A stretch of 64,000 nucleotides of DNA from Bradyrhizobium manausense (GCF_018129685.1 NZ_JAFCLG010000013.1:1-64000), one strand, 5' to 3'. Counted from the stretch's first letter, positions 25,559 to 35,251 are shown. Numbers and translations are program-made. The notes: generated by a model from the letters alone, not told the origin.

Positions 25559-25957
25559 ATGCCTATTTTCACGATCGAGACGACCTATCGCCTGCCGGTC
25601 TATCGTCACCAGACCTATGAGGCCGCGACGATGGAAGAGGCTTGTCGCCTCGCTGTCGACGACGACGATTGGTCTACCGAAAAACGCGACTACGAGTCCG
25701 CCGGCGAGACCTATGTGACGGGCATCTGGTCTGGCGAGAATGCCGCCTACAGCGGAGCCGCACAGCCGATTCCCTCTCACTATGTCGAGGCGCCGCACCG
25801 TATCGCGTTGCACCTTGAGGTGCTGCTGGGCCTCGTCAAGGTTTTCGCGAGCCAAAGCGACACCGAGCAACTCGACCGAGCCTTCTGGCTTGAGCGCGCG
25901 CGGCCAGCGATCGCCAAGGCGGAGGCGATTCTCGCCGGCGGCCGCGAACCGGATTGA
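25559..25957 (+). CDS. Hypothetical plasmid protein
   Basis: 132 residues with an AAGGAAGG site upstream of the ATG. It starts MPIFTIETTYRLPVYRHQTYEA and has an acidic segment (AVDDDDWSTEKRDYES), then a helical C-terminus (IALHLEVLLGLVKVFASQ, ARPAIAKAEAIL). I do not recognise a family with confidence. It follows repeat copy 1 and belongs to the plus-strand backbone run. Confidence 0.7.
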   Translation: MPIFTIETTYRLPVYRHQTYEAATMEEACRLAVDDDDWSTEKRDYESAGETYVTGIWSGENAAYSGAAQPIPSHYVEAPHRIALHLEVLLGLVKVFASQSDTEQLDRAFWLERARPAIAKAEAILAGGREPD

Positions 25958-25965
25958 CGAGGCTC

Positions 25966-26124
25966 ATGTGCGTCGCGCCCGACGGCGCAACAATCGCGCC
26001 TGTCGCGTCTGCAGACCCTGCCGGATCGCCCTTCGCGATCTCCGTATCGGTCGCGGACGTGCTGGACGCGGCGGCCCTCCGGTCAACGGGCAAGCCGTTC
26101 CCCATCGCGACACGCGATTGGTGA
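25966..26124 (+). CDS. Possible 52-residue small protein
   Basis: An open frame starts at the ATG at 25966, 8 bp after the previous stop, with GAGG just upstream. It encodes MCVAPDGATIAPVASADPAG and ends GKPFPIATRDW. The close spacing and ribosome site favour expression, but there is no recognisable domain, so this call is weak. Confidence 0.35.
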   Translation: MCVAPDGATIAPVASADPAGSPFAISVSVADVLDAAALRSTGKPFPIATRDW

Positions 26125-26187
26125 CCCGCGCGCCTAAACCCCGTCCTGCGGACCGCTCACCGCAACGGAGATCGAAAGGCGCTGTCG

Positions 26188-26496
26188 ATGTGCAGGGTTC
26201 TCAACAAACATCACGCAGGCGTGCCCGCGGGCGCGGTTTATATCGGGCGCGGCAGCAAGTGGGGCAATCCGTTCCGGATCGGTCCCGACGGCGATCGCGC
26301 AGCCGTGATAGCAAAATACGAGCGCTGGCTTGCGGATCAGCATCACCTCTTGCGCGCGCTGGACGAGTTCCGGGGTTGCGATCTCGTCTGCTGGTGCGCG
26401 CCGCGGCCGTGCCACGGCGATCTGCTGCTGCGGCTCGCGAATGCGACGCGCGATGAGCGGATCGCTTGGTGGCGGCGCGTCAAGGCCGGTGCCTGA
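26188..26496 (+). CDS. DUF4326-type protein
   Basis: 102 residues. The two signature segments of DUF4326 are clear: VYIGRGSKWGNPFRIG near residue 18 and CDLVCWCAPRPCHGDLLLRLAN near residue 63, with Cys-x-Cys and CHGD residues. The family is widespread in phages and plasmids, and its function is unknown. A GAAAGG site precedes the ATG. Confidence 0.88.
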   Translation: MCRVLNKHHAGVPAGAVYIGRGSKWGNPFRIGPDGDRAAVIAKYERWLADQHHLLRALDEFRGCDLVCWCAPRPCHGDLLLRLANATRDERIAWWRRVKAGA

Positions 26497-26561
26497 GGGC
26501 CCGCCTCGCTCGCCCGCCTCTGTATGAAATCTAAGGAGGAGAACAGAAGGAGGAAAACCCC

Positions 26562-26650
26562 GCTGCCGCATGCCCGGCCGGCGCGTCAAGGGTAAAGCTT
26601 CGCCCGCGTTCCGCGGCCCTTGACCCGTCGGACCGGAGAGGCGGCCGCCC
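26562..26650. repeat. Intergenic repeat, copy 2
   Basis: A second copy of the 25438-25532 repeat, sharing the long CGCCCGCGTTCCGCGGCCCT and GACCCGTCGGACCGGAG segments with a few changes (GGGTAAAGC for GGGAAGC). The stem arms GTCAAGGG and CCCTTGAC are conserved. It precedes the DUF1419 gene by about 80 bp. Confidence 0.7.
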
Positions 26651-26731
26651 ATGAGGTGTGACGGAGGACTGAAGTGATGAGGGATCAGGCGGATCGCTCG
26701 CGCTTCATCCGCAACAGGACAGGAGCCGCTC

Positions 26732-27337
26732 ATGCACACCTCACCCGCTATCCGCAAGATTTTCGAAGGCGTCACGTCGCGCCGCGAGATGCACCATATG
26801 TTCAACCGTCATCGCGGCGCACCCGCCGTGGCCGACGGCGATGCTGGCGATCTGTTCGCCGGCGAGTGGTTCGAGATCGCCGAGTGCGACTACGAGTATA
26901 TGCTCGATATCCTGCCGCCGCTGTTCATGCGCGGAGATATGTTCGCGCTCAGCGAATACATGATCGGCAGCGTCACCAGCATCTTCTTCGCGCTCTCAAT
27001 CGATGGCCGCACCCGGTGGTTTCACGGCTATTGCGACCTTTCCGATCGCGGCTCGCCCGATCGCATGAAGGCCGCCATCATCGACCGCGAGACCCGGCCG
27101 GTGCGCGCCATGACCCGCGAAGAGCGGCTTGAGCACATCTGGTCGAGCACGCATGACGATTATCGCGGCTATGCAGGCGAGCGCTGGCCTGCGGCCATGC
27201 ACCGCAAGCTGACCGTTCTCGTCTATTGCGGTGGTCGAGGCACCGTCCTGAAACTGCTCGACGACCTCACGGACGACGAAGTATCCGCCAAGCTCCCCGT
27301 GCAGCTGCGTCATTTGCCACAGCCGGTCGCAGCGTGA
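26732..27337 (+). CDS. DUF1419-type plasmid protein
   Basis: 201 residues with a GGAG site. The segments IRKIFEGVTSRREMHHMF, GEWFEIAECDYEYMLDILPPLF, SVTSIFFALSIDGRTRWFHGYCDL and MTREERLEHIWSSTHDDYRGYAG are those I associate with DUF1419, found almost only on rhizobial-type plasmids. The role is unknown. It belongs to the same strand run as the large helicase. Confidence 0.8.
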   Translation: MHTSPAIRKIFEGVTSRREMHHMFNRHRGAPAVADGDAGDLFAGEWFEIAECDYEYMLDILPPLFMRGDMFALSEYMIGSVTSIFFALSIDGRTRWFHGYCDLSDRGSPDRMKAAIIDRETRPVRAMTREERLEHIWSSTHDDYRGYAGERWPAAMHRKLTVLVYCGGRGTVLKLLDDLTDDEVSAKLPVQLRHLPQPVAA

Positions 27338-27355
27338 ACGAGAGGGGGTCCGTCA

Positions 27356-27550
27356 ATGGAAGCGACCTATTCCCGGCTCGGCGTTCACGTTCACGCCCCT
27401 TGGCGTGTCGTCGTGCGCGCCGCGCGATCGCGGATCGCAAAACAACACCGCCATGATCCGGCTCTGAAGCAGGCGCGCAAGCGCTTCTATTGCAAAATGC
27501 TCACCTGCCACGCCAGGCATCAACATCTCGTCCGCACGTTCCGGCTCTGA
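27356..27550 (+). CDS. Small basic hypothetical protein
   Basis: 64 residues, 18 bp downstream of the DUF1419 gene with a GAGAGGGGG site, so probably co-transcribed. It is strongly basic and His-rich (MEATYSRLGVHVHAPWRVVV, ARSRIAKQHRHDPALKQARK, HARHQHLVRTF). It could bind nucleic acid, but nothing shows that directly. Confidence 0.55.
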   Translation: MEATYSRLGVHVHAPWRVVVRAARSRIAKQHRHDPALKQARKRFYCKMLTCHARHQHLVRTFRL

Positions 27551-27658
27551 AGTCCGCTCAGAGCCGATCCTTCCCCCCTCCCCTTCACGCAATCGCGTCG
27601 CCTGCCGGGCCTGCAGCCGGCGGGACGTTCGCGTGCGCCCGTTCGACAGGAGCCTCTC

Positions 27659-30600
27659 ATGGCGCAACACGATCCTTTTACGCTTGATCTCTTCGGCAAC
27701 ACGTCGCTCTCTTCGGGGCTCGGCCTCGGCGTCACCGCCTTTCCGTCCACCTTTGAAACCGACGGCGACGACACTGATGTGCCGCCGCACCCTTCGGCGG
27801 TTGCGCGTATAGAACCGCCCGCTGATCGAACCACCAATCGAGATAGGGGCGAGACGTTCTACCTCGCTGGAACGCGTGGTCTTGCCAAGTCCTGGCGGGA
27901 AAGAGCACGTGACAATCTCGCGGCGATCCGACTTGCGGCCGTGATCGAAGGCGGTCAGCGTTCCGCCACCGCCGACGAACAGGCGCAGCTCATTCGCTTC
28001 ACCGGCTTCGGTGCGTCCGAACTCGCCAATGGCGTTTTCAGGCGCCCGGGCGACGATGATTTCGGCGACGGCTGGGCGGAGATCGGTGCGGCGCTGGAGT
28101 CGGCTGTCGACGCGGCGGACTACGCCTCGCTCGCCCGCTGCACCCAGTACGCGCATTTCACGCCCGAATACATCGTGCGCGCGATCTGGGCTGGCGTGAC
28201 GCGGCTCGGCTTTCGTGGCGGACGTGTGCTCGAGCCCGGCATCGGCACGGGCCTGTTTCCGGCGCTGATGCCGGAGAACCTGCGCGGGGCGTGCCATCTC
28301 ACCGGCGTCGAACTCGATCCGATCACCGCGCGCATCGCAGCCTTGCTGCAGCCTCGCGCCAACATCATCAACCAGGACTTCGCACGGACCGAACTCCACC
28401 AGTACTTCGATCTCGCGATCGGCAATCCGCCGTTTTCCGATCGCACGGTGCGCAGCGACCGAGCGTTCCGGTCCCTCAGCCTTCGGCTGCACGACTATTT
28501 CATCGCCAAGGCGATCGACCGGCTGAAGCCTGGTGGTCTCGCCGCTTTCGTGACCTCGCATGGCACGATGGACAAGGCAGACGCGAGAGCCCGCGAGCAG
28601 ATCGCTGGGACGGCAGATCTCGTCGCCGCCATCCGGCTGCCCGAGGGCAGCTTCCGCGCCGACGCCGGGACGGACGTTGGCGTCGACATCATCTTCTTCC
28701 GGAAGCGCCGCGATGACGATGCTCCCGGCGACGATACCTGGCTCGATCTCGCCGAAATCCATCCCGCAACCGAGCACGAGGGCACCATCCGGGTGAACCG
28801 CTATTTCGCCGAGCATCCGGAGATGGTGCTCGGTGAGCATGCGCTCGGGTCTGGCCCCTACGGTGAGACGTACACTTGCGTGCCGCGCCAAGGCGTCGTG
28901 CTCGAAGACGCGATTGCCTCCACCATCCTCCATCTTCCGAACGCCATCTACGACGGCGACCCGGAGACAACCGGCTTCGATGGGGACGAGACGCCGACGG
29001 TTGTCGCGACGGCCCTCGGCGGCAGCATCCGCGAAGGCAGTTATTTCGTCGGCAAGAACACGGCCCTGATGCAGATGGTCGACGGCACCGCCGTCATTAT
29101 TCCCGTGAAGAAGGGCAGGAATGCCGACGGCGTCTTTGCCAAGCATGCGCGGATCATTCGCAAGCTGATCCCGATCCGCGACGCCGTGCGCGAGATCTTG
29201 AAGTGCCAGGAGACCGACCAGCCGTGGAAGCAGGCACAGGTCCGGTTGCGCATCGCGTGGAGCTCTTTCGTCCGCGATTTCGGGCCGATCAACACCACGG
29301 TCGTATCGTCGCAGGAGGACGAAGAGAGCGGTGACGTGCGCGAGACGCACCGCCGGCCCAATCTGGCTCCGTTCGCGGATGACCCGGATTGCTGGCTCGT
29401 CGCCTCGATCGAAGACTATGACCTCGAGACGAACACGGCAAAACCCGGGCCGATCTTCACCGAACGCGTGATCGCGCCGCCACCGGCGCCCGTCATCGCC
29501 TCAGCCGCCGACGCGCTCGCCGTCGTGCTGAACGAGCGGGGCACGGTCGATCCCGATCACATCGCGGAGCTTTTGCACCGCAGCGTCGACGACGTGATCG
29601 GTGAACTCGGCGACGCCATCTTCCGCGATCCCGCGACCGGCGCGTGGCACACCGCCGACGCCTATCTCTCCGGTGCGGTCCGCTCGAAGCTCGCCACAGG
29701 GGAAGCTGCCGCGGCGCTCGATCCGGCCTATGCGCGCAATGTCGAGGCGCTCAGGCGCGTCCAGCCGGCCGATCTTCGTCCATCCGACATCACGGCGCGG
29801 CTTGGCGCCCCGTGGATCCCGGCCGCCGACATCATCGCCTTCGTGAAGGAGACGATGGATGCCGACATCACCATCCACCACACGCCTGAGCTTGCGTGCT
29901 GGACCGTGAATGCGCGTCAGCTTGAATGGAGCGCCGCCGGCACCACCGACTGGGGCACCCATCGTCGCCACGCCGGGCTCCTGCTGTCAGACGCGCTCAA
30001 CTCGTCGATCCCGCAGATCTTCGACACGATCAAGGAAGGCGACAGTGAGCGGCGCGTGCTCAACACCGTCGAGACGGAGGCGGCGAAAGACAAGCTCGCC
30101 AGGATCAAATCCGTGTTTCAGTCCTGGATCTGGTCTGATCCGGACCGAACCGATCGGTTGGCCCGGCTCTACAACGACACCTTCAACAACATCGTCCCCC
30201 GACATTTCAACGGGGATCATCTGCAGCTCCCGGGCGCCTCAGGCGCCTTTTCTCTATATGGGCACCAGAAGCGGGCGATCTGGCGGATCATCGCTTCCGG
30301 AAGCACCTACGTCGCCCACGCCGTCGGCGCCGGCAAGACGCTGTCCATCGCGGCCGCGATCATGGAGCAGCGCCGGCTCGGCCTCGTCAACAAGGCGATG
30401 CTCGTCGTACCCGGCCACTGCCTGGCGCAGGCGGCGCGGGAATTTCTCGCGCTGTATCCGAACGCCCGCATCCTCGTGGCGGATGAAACCAATTTCGTGA
30501 AGGAGAAGCGCCATCGCTTCCTCAGCCGCGCCGCCACGGCGAGTTGGGACGCGATCGTCATCACCCACAGCGCCTTCAAGTTCATTCCCGTCCCGTCCGC

Positions 30601-32758
30601 CTTTGAGGCGCAGATGATCCAGGACGAGTTGGAGGCCTATGAAGAGCTCCTCGGCAAGGCCGACAGCCAGGACCGCCTCTCGCGCAAGCGCATCGAGCGG
30701 ATGAAGGAGGGTCATCAGGAACGTCTCGAATCGCTAGCCTCGCGCAAGGACGATTTGTTGACGATCGCCGAAATCGGAATCGACCAGATCATCGTCGATG
30801 AGGCGCAGGAGTTCAGAAAACTGTCCTTCGCCACCAACATGACTAGCTTGCGCGGCGTCGATCCTAACGGCTCGCAGCGCGCCTGGGACCTCTATGTGAA
30901 GTCCCGCTTCCTCGATGCGAAGAATCCAGGGCGGGCACTGGTCCTGGCCTCGGGCACCCCGATCACCAACACGCTCGGCGAAATGTTCACCGTGCAGCGG
31001 CTCATGGATCACGCCGCCCTCGCGGAGCGCGGCCTGCACGAATTCGATGCCTGGGCCTCGACCTTCGGCGACACCTCGACCGAGCTTGAATTGCAGCCCT
31101 CCGGCAAATACCGCCCCGTCACGCGCTTCGCGCAGTTCGTCAACGTCCCCGAGCTGATCGCGATGTTCCGCTCCTTCGCGGATGTCGTGTTGCCCGACGA
31201 TCTCAAGGACTACGTCAAGGTGCCGGCGATCGTCGGCGGCAAACGACAGATTGTCACGGCCGAGCCGACGGGCGCCTTCAAGGCCTATCAGCGCCTCCTC
31301 GACGAACGCATCAAAGCCATCGAGGAACGGGACCGCGCGCCGGAGCCGGGCGACGACATCCTTTTATCTGTCATCACCGACGGGCGTCACGCCGCGATCG
31401 ACCTGCGTCTCGTGGATACCGGACAGGAGAACGAAAAGGACAACAAGCTCAATGCCCTCATCACCAATGCTTTTCGCATCTGGCAAGAGACCAGCGGCGC
31501 GACCTATCTGCGAAAGGACGGCAAGGCCTACGACACGCCCGGCGCCGGCCAGCTCATTTTCTCCGATCTCGGCACCATCAGCGTCGAGGCCAGCCGCGGC
31601 TTTTCCGCCTACCGCTGGATTCGCCATGAACTCGTGCGTCTCGGTGTGCCTCCCTCCGAGGTCGCGTACATGCAGGACCACAGGAAGTCCGAGGCCAAGC
31701 AGCGGCTCTTCAATGATTTCAATGCCGGCAAGGTCCGCATCCTTCTTGGATCGAGCGATACGATGGGCACCGGCGTCAACGTTCAGCTTCGCCTCAAGGC
31801 GCTCCACCATCTCGACGTGCCGTGGCTCCCCTCGCAGATAGAGCAGCGCGAGGGCCGTATCGTGCGTCAGGGCAACCAGCATGACGAGGTCGAAATCTTC
31901 GCCTACGCCACGCTCGGCAGCCTCGATGCCACCATGTGGCAAAACAATGAGCGCAAGGCCCGTTTCATTGCCGCCGCGCTGTCAGGCGATACGAGCGTCC
32001 GCCGCCTCGAGGACCTGGGCGAAGGCCAGGCCAACCAGTTCGCCATGGCCAAGGCGATCGCATCCGGCGATCCACGCCTCATGCAGAAGGCAGGACTTGA
32101 GGCCGAGATCGCCCGCCTCGAACGCCTGCACGCGGCGCATATCGACGATCAGCACGCGATCCGGCGGCAAATTCGCGACGCCGAGCGCGAGATCGAGATC
32201 TCGACGCGCCGCATCGGCAATATCGCTGAGGATATCGCCCGTCTCGTTCCGACGGGTGGGGATGCCTTCACGATGACCGTCAAAGGGACGCGCTTCGACG
32301 AGCGCAAGCTCGCTGGTCGCGCTTTGATGCAGGAGATTCTCACCCTCGGTCAGCTCCAGCACGAAAACGACGTGGTGATCGCCTCGATCGGCGGCTTCGA
32401 CGTCACGTTCGAGGGCGAGCGTATCGGCCGAGACGGCTATCACTACGTGACCATGCTGCAGCGAACCGGCGCACAGTTCGAGATCGAGCTCCCGATGACC
32501 GTGACGCCGCTTGGCGCGGTCGCTCGTCTTGAGCACGCACTGACGAATTTCGACAGCGAACAGGCGAACCATCGTCGGCGTCTTGCCGAAGCCGAGCGGC
32601 GCCTTGCCTCCTATCGCGGACGAGTCGGCGAAGCCTTCGCCTTCGCTGCGGAACTCGATCTCAAGCGCGCACAGCTTGCGGAGGTTGAGGCGAACCTCGC
32701 CGCCAGCGGTGAGCAAGCGGTGCAGTTGAAGGACGAGGAAAACCGAAGAGCTGCATGA
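27659..32758 (+). CDS. Giant adenine methyltransferase-SNF2 helicase fusion (DarB-like)
   Basis: 1,699 residues. The N-terminal methyltransferase has SAM motif I VLEPGIGTGLFPALM at about residue 190 and the N6-adenine motif IV IGNPPF at about 254-259. A superfamily-2 helicase follows: Walker A AHAVGAGKTLSIAAAIM near 890, DEAQ box IIVDEAQEFRKL near 1047, SGTPITNT, then the C-terminal RecA domain with GTGVNVQLR near 1370 and QREGRIVRQGN near 1396. The last 250 residues include coiled coil. The order matches COG4646-type proteins and phage P1 DarB, which protects incoming DNA from type I restriction. Protection of transferred plasmid DNA is therefore likely but inferred. CAGGAG precedes the ATG. 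Confidence 0.88.
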   Translation: MAQHDPFTLDLFGNTSLSSGLGLGVTAFPSTFETDGDDTDVPPHPSAVARIEPPADRTTNRDRGETFYLAGTRGLAKSWRERARDNLAAIRLAAVIEGGQRSATADEQAQLIRFTGFGASELANGVFRRPGDDDFGDGWAEIGAALESAVDAADYASLARCTQYAHFTPEYIVRAIWAGVTRLGFRGGRVLEPGIGTGLFPALMPENLRGACHLTGVELDPITARIAALLQPRANIINQDFARTELHQYFDLAIGNPPFSDRTVRSDRAFRSLSLRLHDYFIAKAIDRLKPGGLAAFVTSHGTMDKADARAREQIAGTADLVAAIRLPEGSFRADAGTDVGVDIIFFRKRRDDDAPGDDTWLDLAEIHPATEHEGTIRVNRYFAEHPEMVLGEHALGSGPYGETYTCVPRQGVVLEDAIASTILHLPNAIYDGDPETTGFDGDETPTVVATALGGSIREGSYFVGKNTALMQMVDGTAVIIPVKKGRNADGVFAKHARIIRKLIPIRDAVREILKCQETDQPWKQAQVRLRIAWSSFVRDFGPINTTVVSSQEDEESGDVRETHRRPNLAPFADDPDCWLVASIEDYDLETNTAKPGPIFTERVIAPPPAPVIASAADALAVVLNERGTVDPDHIAELLHRSVDDVIGELGDAIFRDPATGAWHTADAYLSGAVRSKLATGEAAAALDPAYARNVEALRRVQPADLRPSDITARLGAPWIPAADIIAFVKETMDADITIHHTPELACWTVNARQLEWSAAGTTDWGTHRRHAGLLLSDALNSSIPQIFDTIKEGDSERRVLNTVETEAAKDKLARIKSVFQSWIWSDPDRTDRLARLYNDTFNNIVPRHFNGDHLQLPGASGAFSLYGHQKRAIWRIIASGSTYVAHAVGAGKTLSIAAAIMEQRRLGLVNKAMLVVPGHCLAQAAREFLALYPNARILVADETNFVKEKRHRFLSRAATASWDAIVITHSAFKFIPVPSAFEAQMIQDELEAYEELLGKADSQDRLSRKRIERMKEGHQERLESLASRKDDLLTIAEIGIDQIIVDEAQEFRKLSFATNMTSLRGVDPNGSQRAWDLYVKSRFLDAKNPGRALVLASGTPITNTLGEMFTVQRLMDHAALAERGLHEFDAWASTFGDTSTELELQPSGKYRPVTRFAQFVNVPELIAMFRSFADVVLPDDLKDYVKVPAIVGGKRQIVTAEPTGAFKAYQRLLDERIKAIEERDRAPEPGDDILLSVITDGRHAAIDLRLVDTGQENEKDNKLNALITNAFRIWQETSGATYLRKDGKAYDTPGAGQLIFSDLGTISVEASRGFSAYRWIRHELVRLGVPPSEVAYMQDHRKSEAKQRLFNDFNAGKVRILLGSSDTMGTGVNVQLRLKALHHLDVPWLPSQIEQREGRIVRQGNQHDEVEIFAYATLGSLDATMWQNNERKARFIAAALSGDTSVRRLEDLGEGQANQFAMAKAIASGDPRLMQKAGLEAEIARLERLHAAHIDDQHAIRRQIRDAEREIEISTRRIGNIAEDIARLVPTGGDAFTMTVKGTRFDERKLAGRALMQEILTLGQLQHENDVVIASIGGFDVTFEGERIGRDGYHYVTMLQRTGAQFEIELPMTVTPLGAVARLEHALTNFDSEQANHRRRLAEAERRLASYRGRVGEAFAFAAELDLKRAQLAEVEANLAASGEQAVQLKDEENRRAA

Positions 32759-32780
32759 GTAGGAAAACCTGCTCGCAGAA

Positions 32781-32914
32781 CGGGCGGAGCGGCGCCGCTG
32801 AAGCTCAACCGACCGTCTCGCGATCCCAGCCACGGCGGGCTCGCAAAGCGCTGACGCGCCCCGCTCGCGCCTGCCGGACAGGGATGCTCGGCGGCAGTTG
32901 CGCCGCTCCGCCCG
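32781..32914. repeat. 15-bp inverted repeat after the helicase gene
   Basis: 32781-32795 reads CGGGCGGAGCGGCGC and 32900-32914 is its exact reverse complement. The 104 bp between are GC-rich. A short frame (32755-32985) overlaps it, but its Arg/Ser-rich content looks non-coding. It may be a transcript-end structure between the helicase and the ParB-like gene. Confidence 0.55.
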
Positions 32915-33001
32915 CCCTGCGCGCCGAGAGGATGTCTTCGAGAAGAAGACGAGCGGACCCCGAACGGGTGGTCCACAACCCCTGAAAATGGAGAGCATCC
33001 C

Positions 33002-34672
33002 ATGGAACTGATGATGGTCGACCCGCGCGCGCTGAAAGAAAATCCCGATCAGATGCGCCGCTCGAAATCTTCGCCGCAGGCCGATGCATTGCTGCTGGCA
33101 TCGATCAAGGCCGTCGGCATCGTGCAGCCGCCGGTGATTTTGCCCGCGCGCGATGGCGGCAACGGCTATGTGATTCACTTCGGGCATCGCCGCGTCGCGC
33201 AGGCGATCGCCGCCGAACTCGCCGAAATCCGTGTCCTCGTCGCGGACCCCGACGCGGATCACGACGCGATGCGCGCCCTCGTCGAAAACGTCGCGCGCGA
33301 GCCGCTCAACCCCGTCGACCTCTGGCGCTCGATCGAGCGTCTGGTGGCACTCGGCTGGACCGAGGAGTCGATCGCGCTGGCGCTCGCCTTGCCCGCGCGC
33401 CAGGTCCGCAAGCTCAGGCTGCTCGCCAACGTGCTGCCGGCGATGCTCGATCAGATGGCGAAGGGCGACATGCCCGGCGAGCCGCAGCTCCGCGTCATCG
33501 CCGCGGCGTCGATCGACGAGCAGAGTGAGGTCTGGAAGAAGTACAAGCCGCGGAAAGCGGACCCTCTGGTCTCTTGGCACGACGTCGCCCGTGCGCTGAC
33601 GAAGTCGCGCATGTATGCGCGCCACGCGAGCTTCGATGATGCGCTGGCTACGGCCTATGGCATCACATGGGTCGAGGACCTGTTCGCGCCGGCCGATGAG
33701 GACAGCCGCTATACGACCGACGTCGAGGCCTTCCTTGGCGCGCAGAACGAGTGGATGACCAGTCATCTGCCGAAGCGCGGCACGGTGATCGAGGTGAACG
33801 AGTGGGGCCAGCCCAAGCTGCCGGCCAAATCCGAGCGCGTCTGGGGCAAGCCGGGCAAGGCCGACTGCACCGGCTGGTATCTCGATCGCGAAGGCCAGAT
33901 TCAGTCCGTCGCTTTCCGTGTGCCTCAGCCAAAGAAGGCGAAAGGCAAAGCGTCCGAAGCCGATGAGACTGCGGCCGACGAGATCGGGACCACGGCGAAG
34001 CCGCGGCCCGATGTGACGCGTAAGGGTATGGAAATGATAGGCGACCTGCGCACCGACGCCCTTCATGAAGCCCTCGCCTGGGCGCCGATCGAGGCTGACA
34101 CGCTCCTCGCCTTGCTCGTGCTGGCGTTCGCCGGCCAGAACGTCTCCATCGCCTCCGGCAACGCCGACGGCTGTGCGCAAATTAGCCGACACGCCGCGCG
34201 ACTGATCGGGGAGGACGGTAAACTCGCCTTCGATCGCGACACGCTGCAACAGGTCGCGCGTGCGACCTTGATCGACGTACTGTCGTGCCGGGAGAATCGC
34301 TCGGACAGCGGCGTCGCGGCGCGTATCGCAGGCGAGGCTATCGGCGCAGATACGTTCTTGCCGAACATGGCCACGGAAGACTTTCTGTCGTGCCTGTCAC
34401 GCACCGCGATCGAGGCTGCGTGCAAGGACACGTCGGTGCTTCCCCGCCAACGGGTCAAGGATACGCGCGCGGCGCTGGTTCAGCACTACGCCGAGAACCG
34501 GTTCCTGCATCCGGCCGCGTTGTTCGCTCCCGCGCCCGAGAAGGTCGCCGCTTGGACCGACAAACACGGCCGCGCCGAAGACGACGAGGAGTCCGGAGCG
34601 GACGCGTTGAACGAATCCGACGAGGCCGAGGACGTGCACGCCGCGGGCGGCTACGCCGAAGCGGCGGAATAG
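33002..34672 (+). CDS. Large ParB/Spo0J-type nuclease-domain protein
   Basis: 556 residues, about twice the length of a partition ParB. The N-terminal ParB domain is clear: ASIKAVGIVQPPVILP, YVIHFGHRRVAQAIAAELAEIRVLV (GHRR CTP-binding box) and RALVENVAREPLNPVDLWRSIERL, followed by a helix-turn-helix (WTEESIALALALPARQVRKLRLL). The rest has a Lys/Ala linker near residue 310 and a helical C-terminus ending in an acidic tail. It lacks a ParA partner; the two true partition ParBs are at 56307 and 60864. This ParB-like class commonly accompanies DarB-like and ArdC-like genes on alphaproteobacterial plasmids. The role is unknown. Confidence 0.85.
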   Translation: MELMMVDPRALKENPDQMRRSKSSPQADALLLASIKAVGIVQPPVILPARDGGNGYVIHFGHRRVAQAIAAELAEIRVLVADPDADHDAMRALVENVAREPLNPVDLWRSIERLVALGWTEESIALALALPARQVRKLRLLANVLPAMLDQMAKGDMPGEPQLRVIAAASIDEQSEVWKKYKPRKADPLVSWHDVARALTKSRMYARHASFDDALATAYGITWVEDLFAPADEDSRYTTDVEAFLGAQNEWMTSHLPKRGTVIEVNEWGQPKLPAKSERVWGKPGKADCTGWYLDREGQIQSVAFRVPQPKKAKGKASEADETAADEIGTTAKPRPDVTRKGMEMIGDLRTDALHEALAWAPIEADTLLALLVLAFAGQNVSIASGNADGCAQISRHAARLIGEDGKLAFDRDTLQQVARATLIDVLSCRENRSDSGVAARIAGEAIGADTFLPNMATEDFLSCLSRTAIEAACKDTSVLPRQRVKDTRAALVQHYAENRFLHPAALFAPAPEKVAAWTDKHGRAEDDEESGADALNESDEAEDVHAAGGYAEAAE

Positions 34673-34777
34673 CGACCCGCACCTCACCTCACCACACCTT
34701 CCATCCGATCAATCCCCGCCGCCGGCTCCTCCGAGTCGGCGGTGGGTTTCGTTCGTAAACCCACACAGGAGGACATC

Positions 34778-35251
34778 ATGTCCGCACAACACATCTACGT
34801 TTCTGCTCCGCTCGGCTCGATCATTCGCTATTCAGACGGCACACCGAGGCCACCCGCACGGTTCAAGCGCAAGCTTGCCGCGTGGGAACACAACAACAGC
34901 GGCGGGAGGCTGGTCAGGAAAACTCCGTCTCGCGATATGCCGAGCTGTTTTCTACCCGCCGGCATCACGCTGCATCAGGGCGATTTCGGCAGCGCCGGCG
35001 TCGTCGTTCTCAGGGTCTACAAGACCTTCTCGGTCCACTGCGCCCTCAAGTTCATCGTGACGGAACCTCCGAAGCCTGGCTCGGTTCGTGTTCTCGACCG
35101 CGAGGGCGAGGCGGCTGAGCTGCTCCACCTCGCCGCCGACCGTACCGCGGCGGAAGCATGGCTTGCGGCGCATCGCTATCCCGGCGCCGTTCTGGAAGAC
35201 GTCATGGCGGACGAGGTCGCCGCTGCTGCGATCGAAGGGAGGGCGGCATGA
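34778..35251 (+). CDS. Hypothetical plasmid protein
   Basis: 157 residues. The ATG at 34778 is preferred over 34742 because AGGAGG sits 6-8 bp upstream. It begins MSAQHIYVSAPLGSIIRYSD, has a basic segment (ARFKRKLAAWEHNNSGGRLV) and a helical C-terminus (ADRTAAEAWLAAHRYPGAVLEDVMADEVAAAA). I do not recognise a family. Its stop overlaps the next start (ATGA), showing translational coupling. Confidence 0.7.
   Translation: MSAQHIYVSAPLGSIIRYSDGTPRPPARFKRKLAAWEHNNSGGRLVRKTPSRDMPSCFLPAGITLHQGDFGSAGVVVLRVYKTFSVHCALKFIVTEPPKPGSVRVLDREGEAAELLHLAADRTAAEAWLAAHRYPGAVLEDVMADEVAAAAIEGRAA

Noticed and set aside
24300..26660. CRISPR-like spacing of repeats
   Set aside because: Only two full copies about 1.1 kb apart, each before a gene; no regular spacers.
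32755..32985. Frame overlapping the helicase stop by ATGA, as if coupled
   Set aside because: Arg/Ser/Ala-rich content, covers a perfect inverted repeat and looks non-coding.
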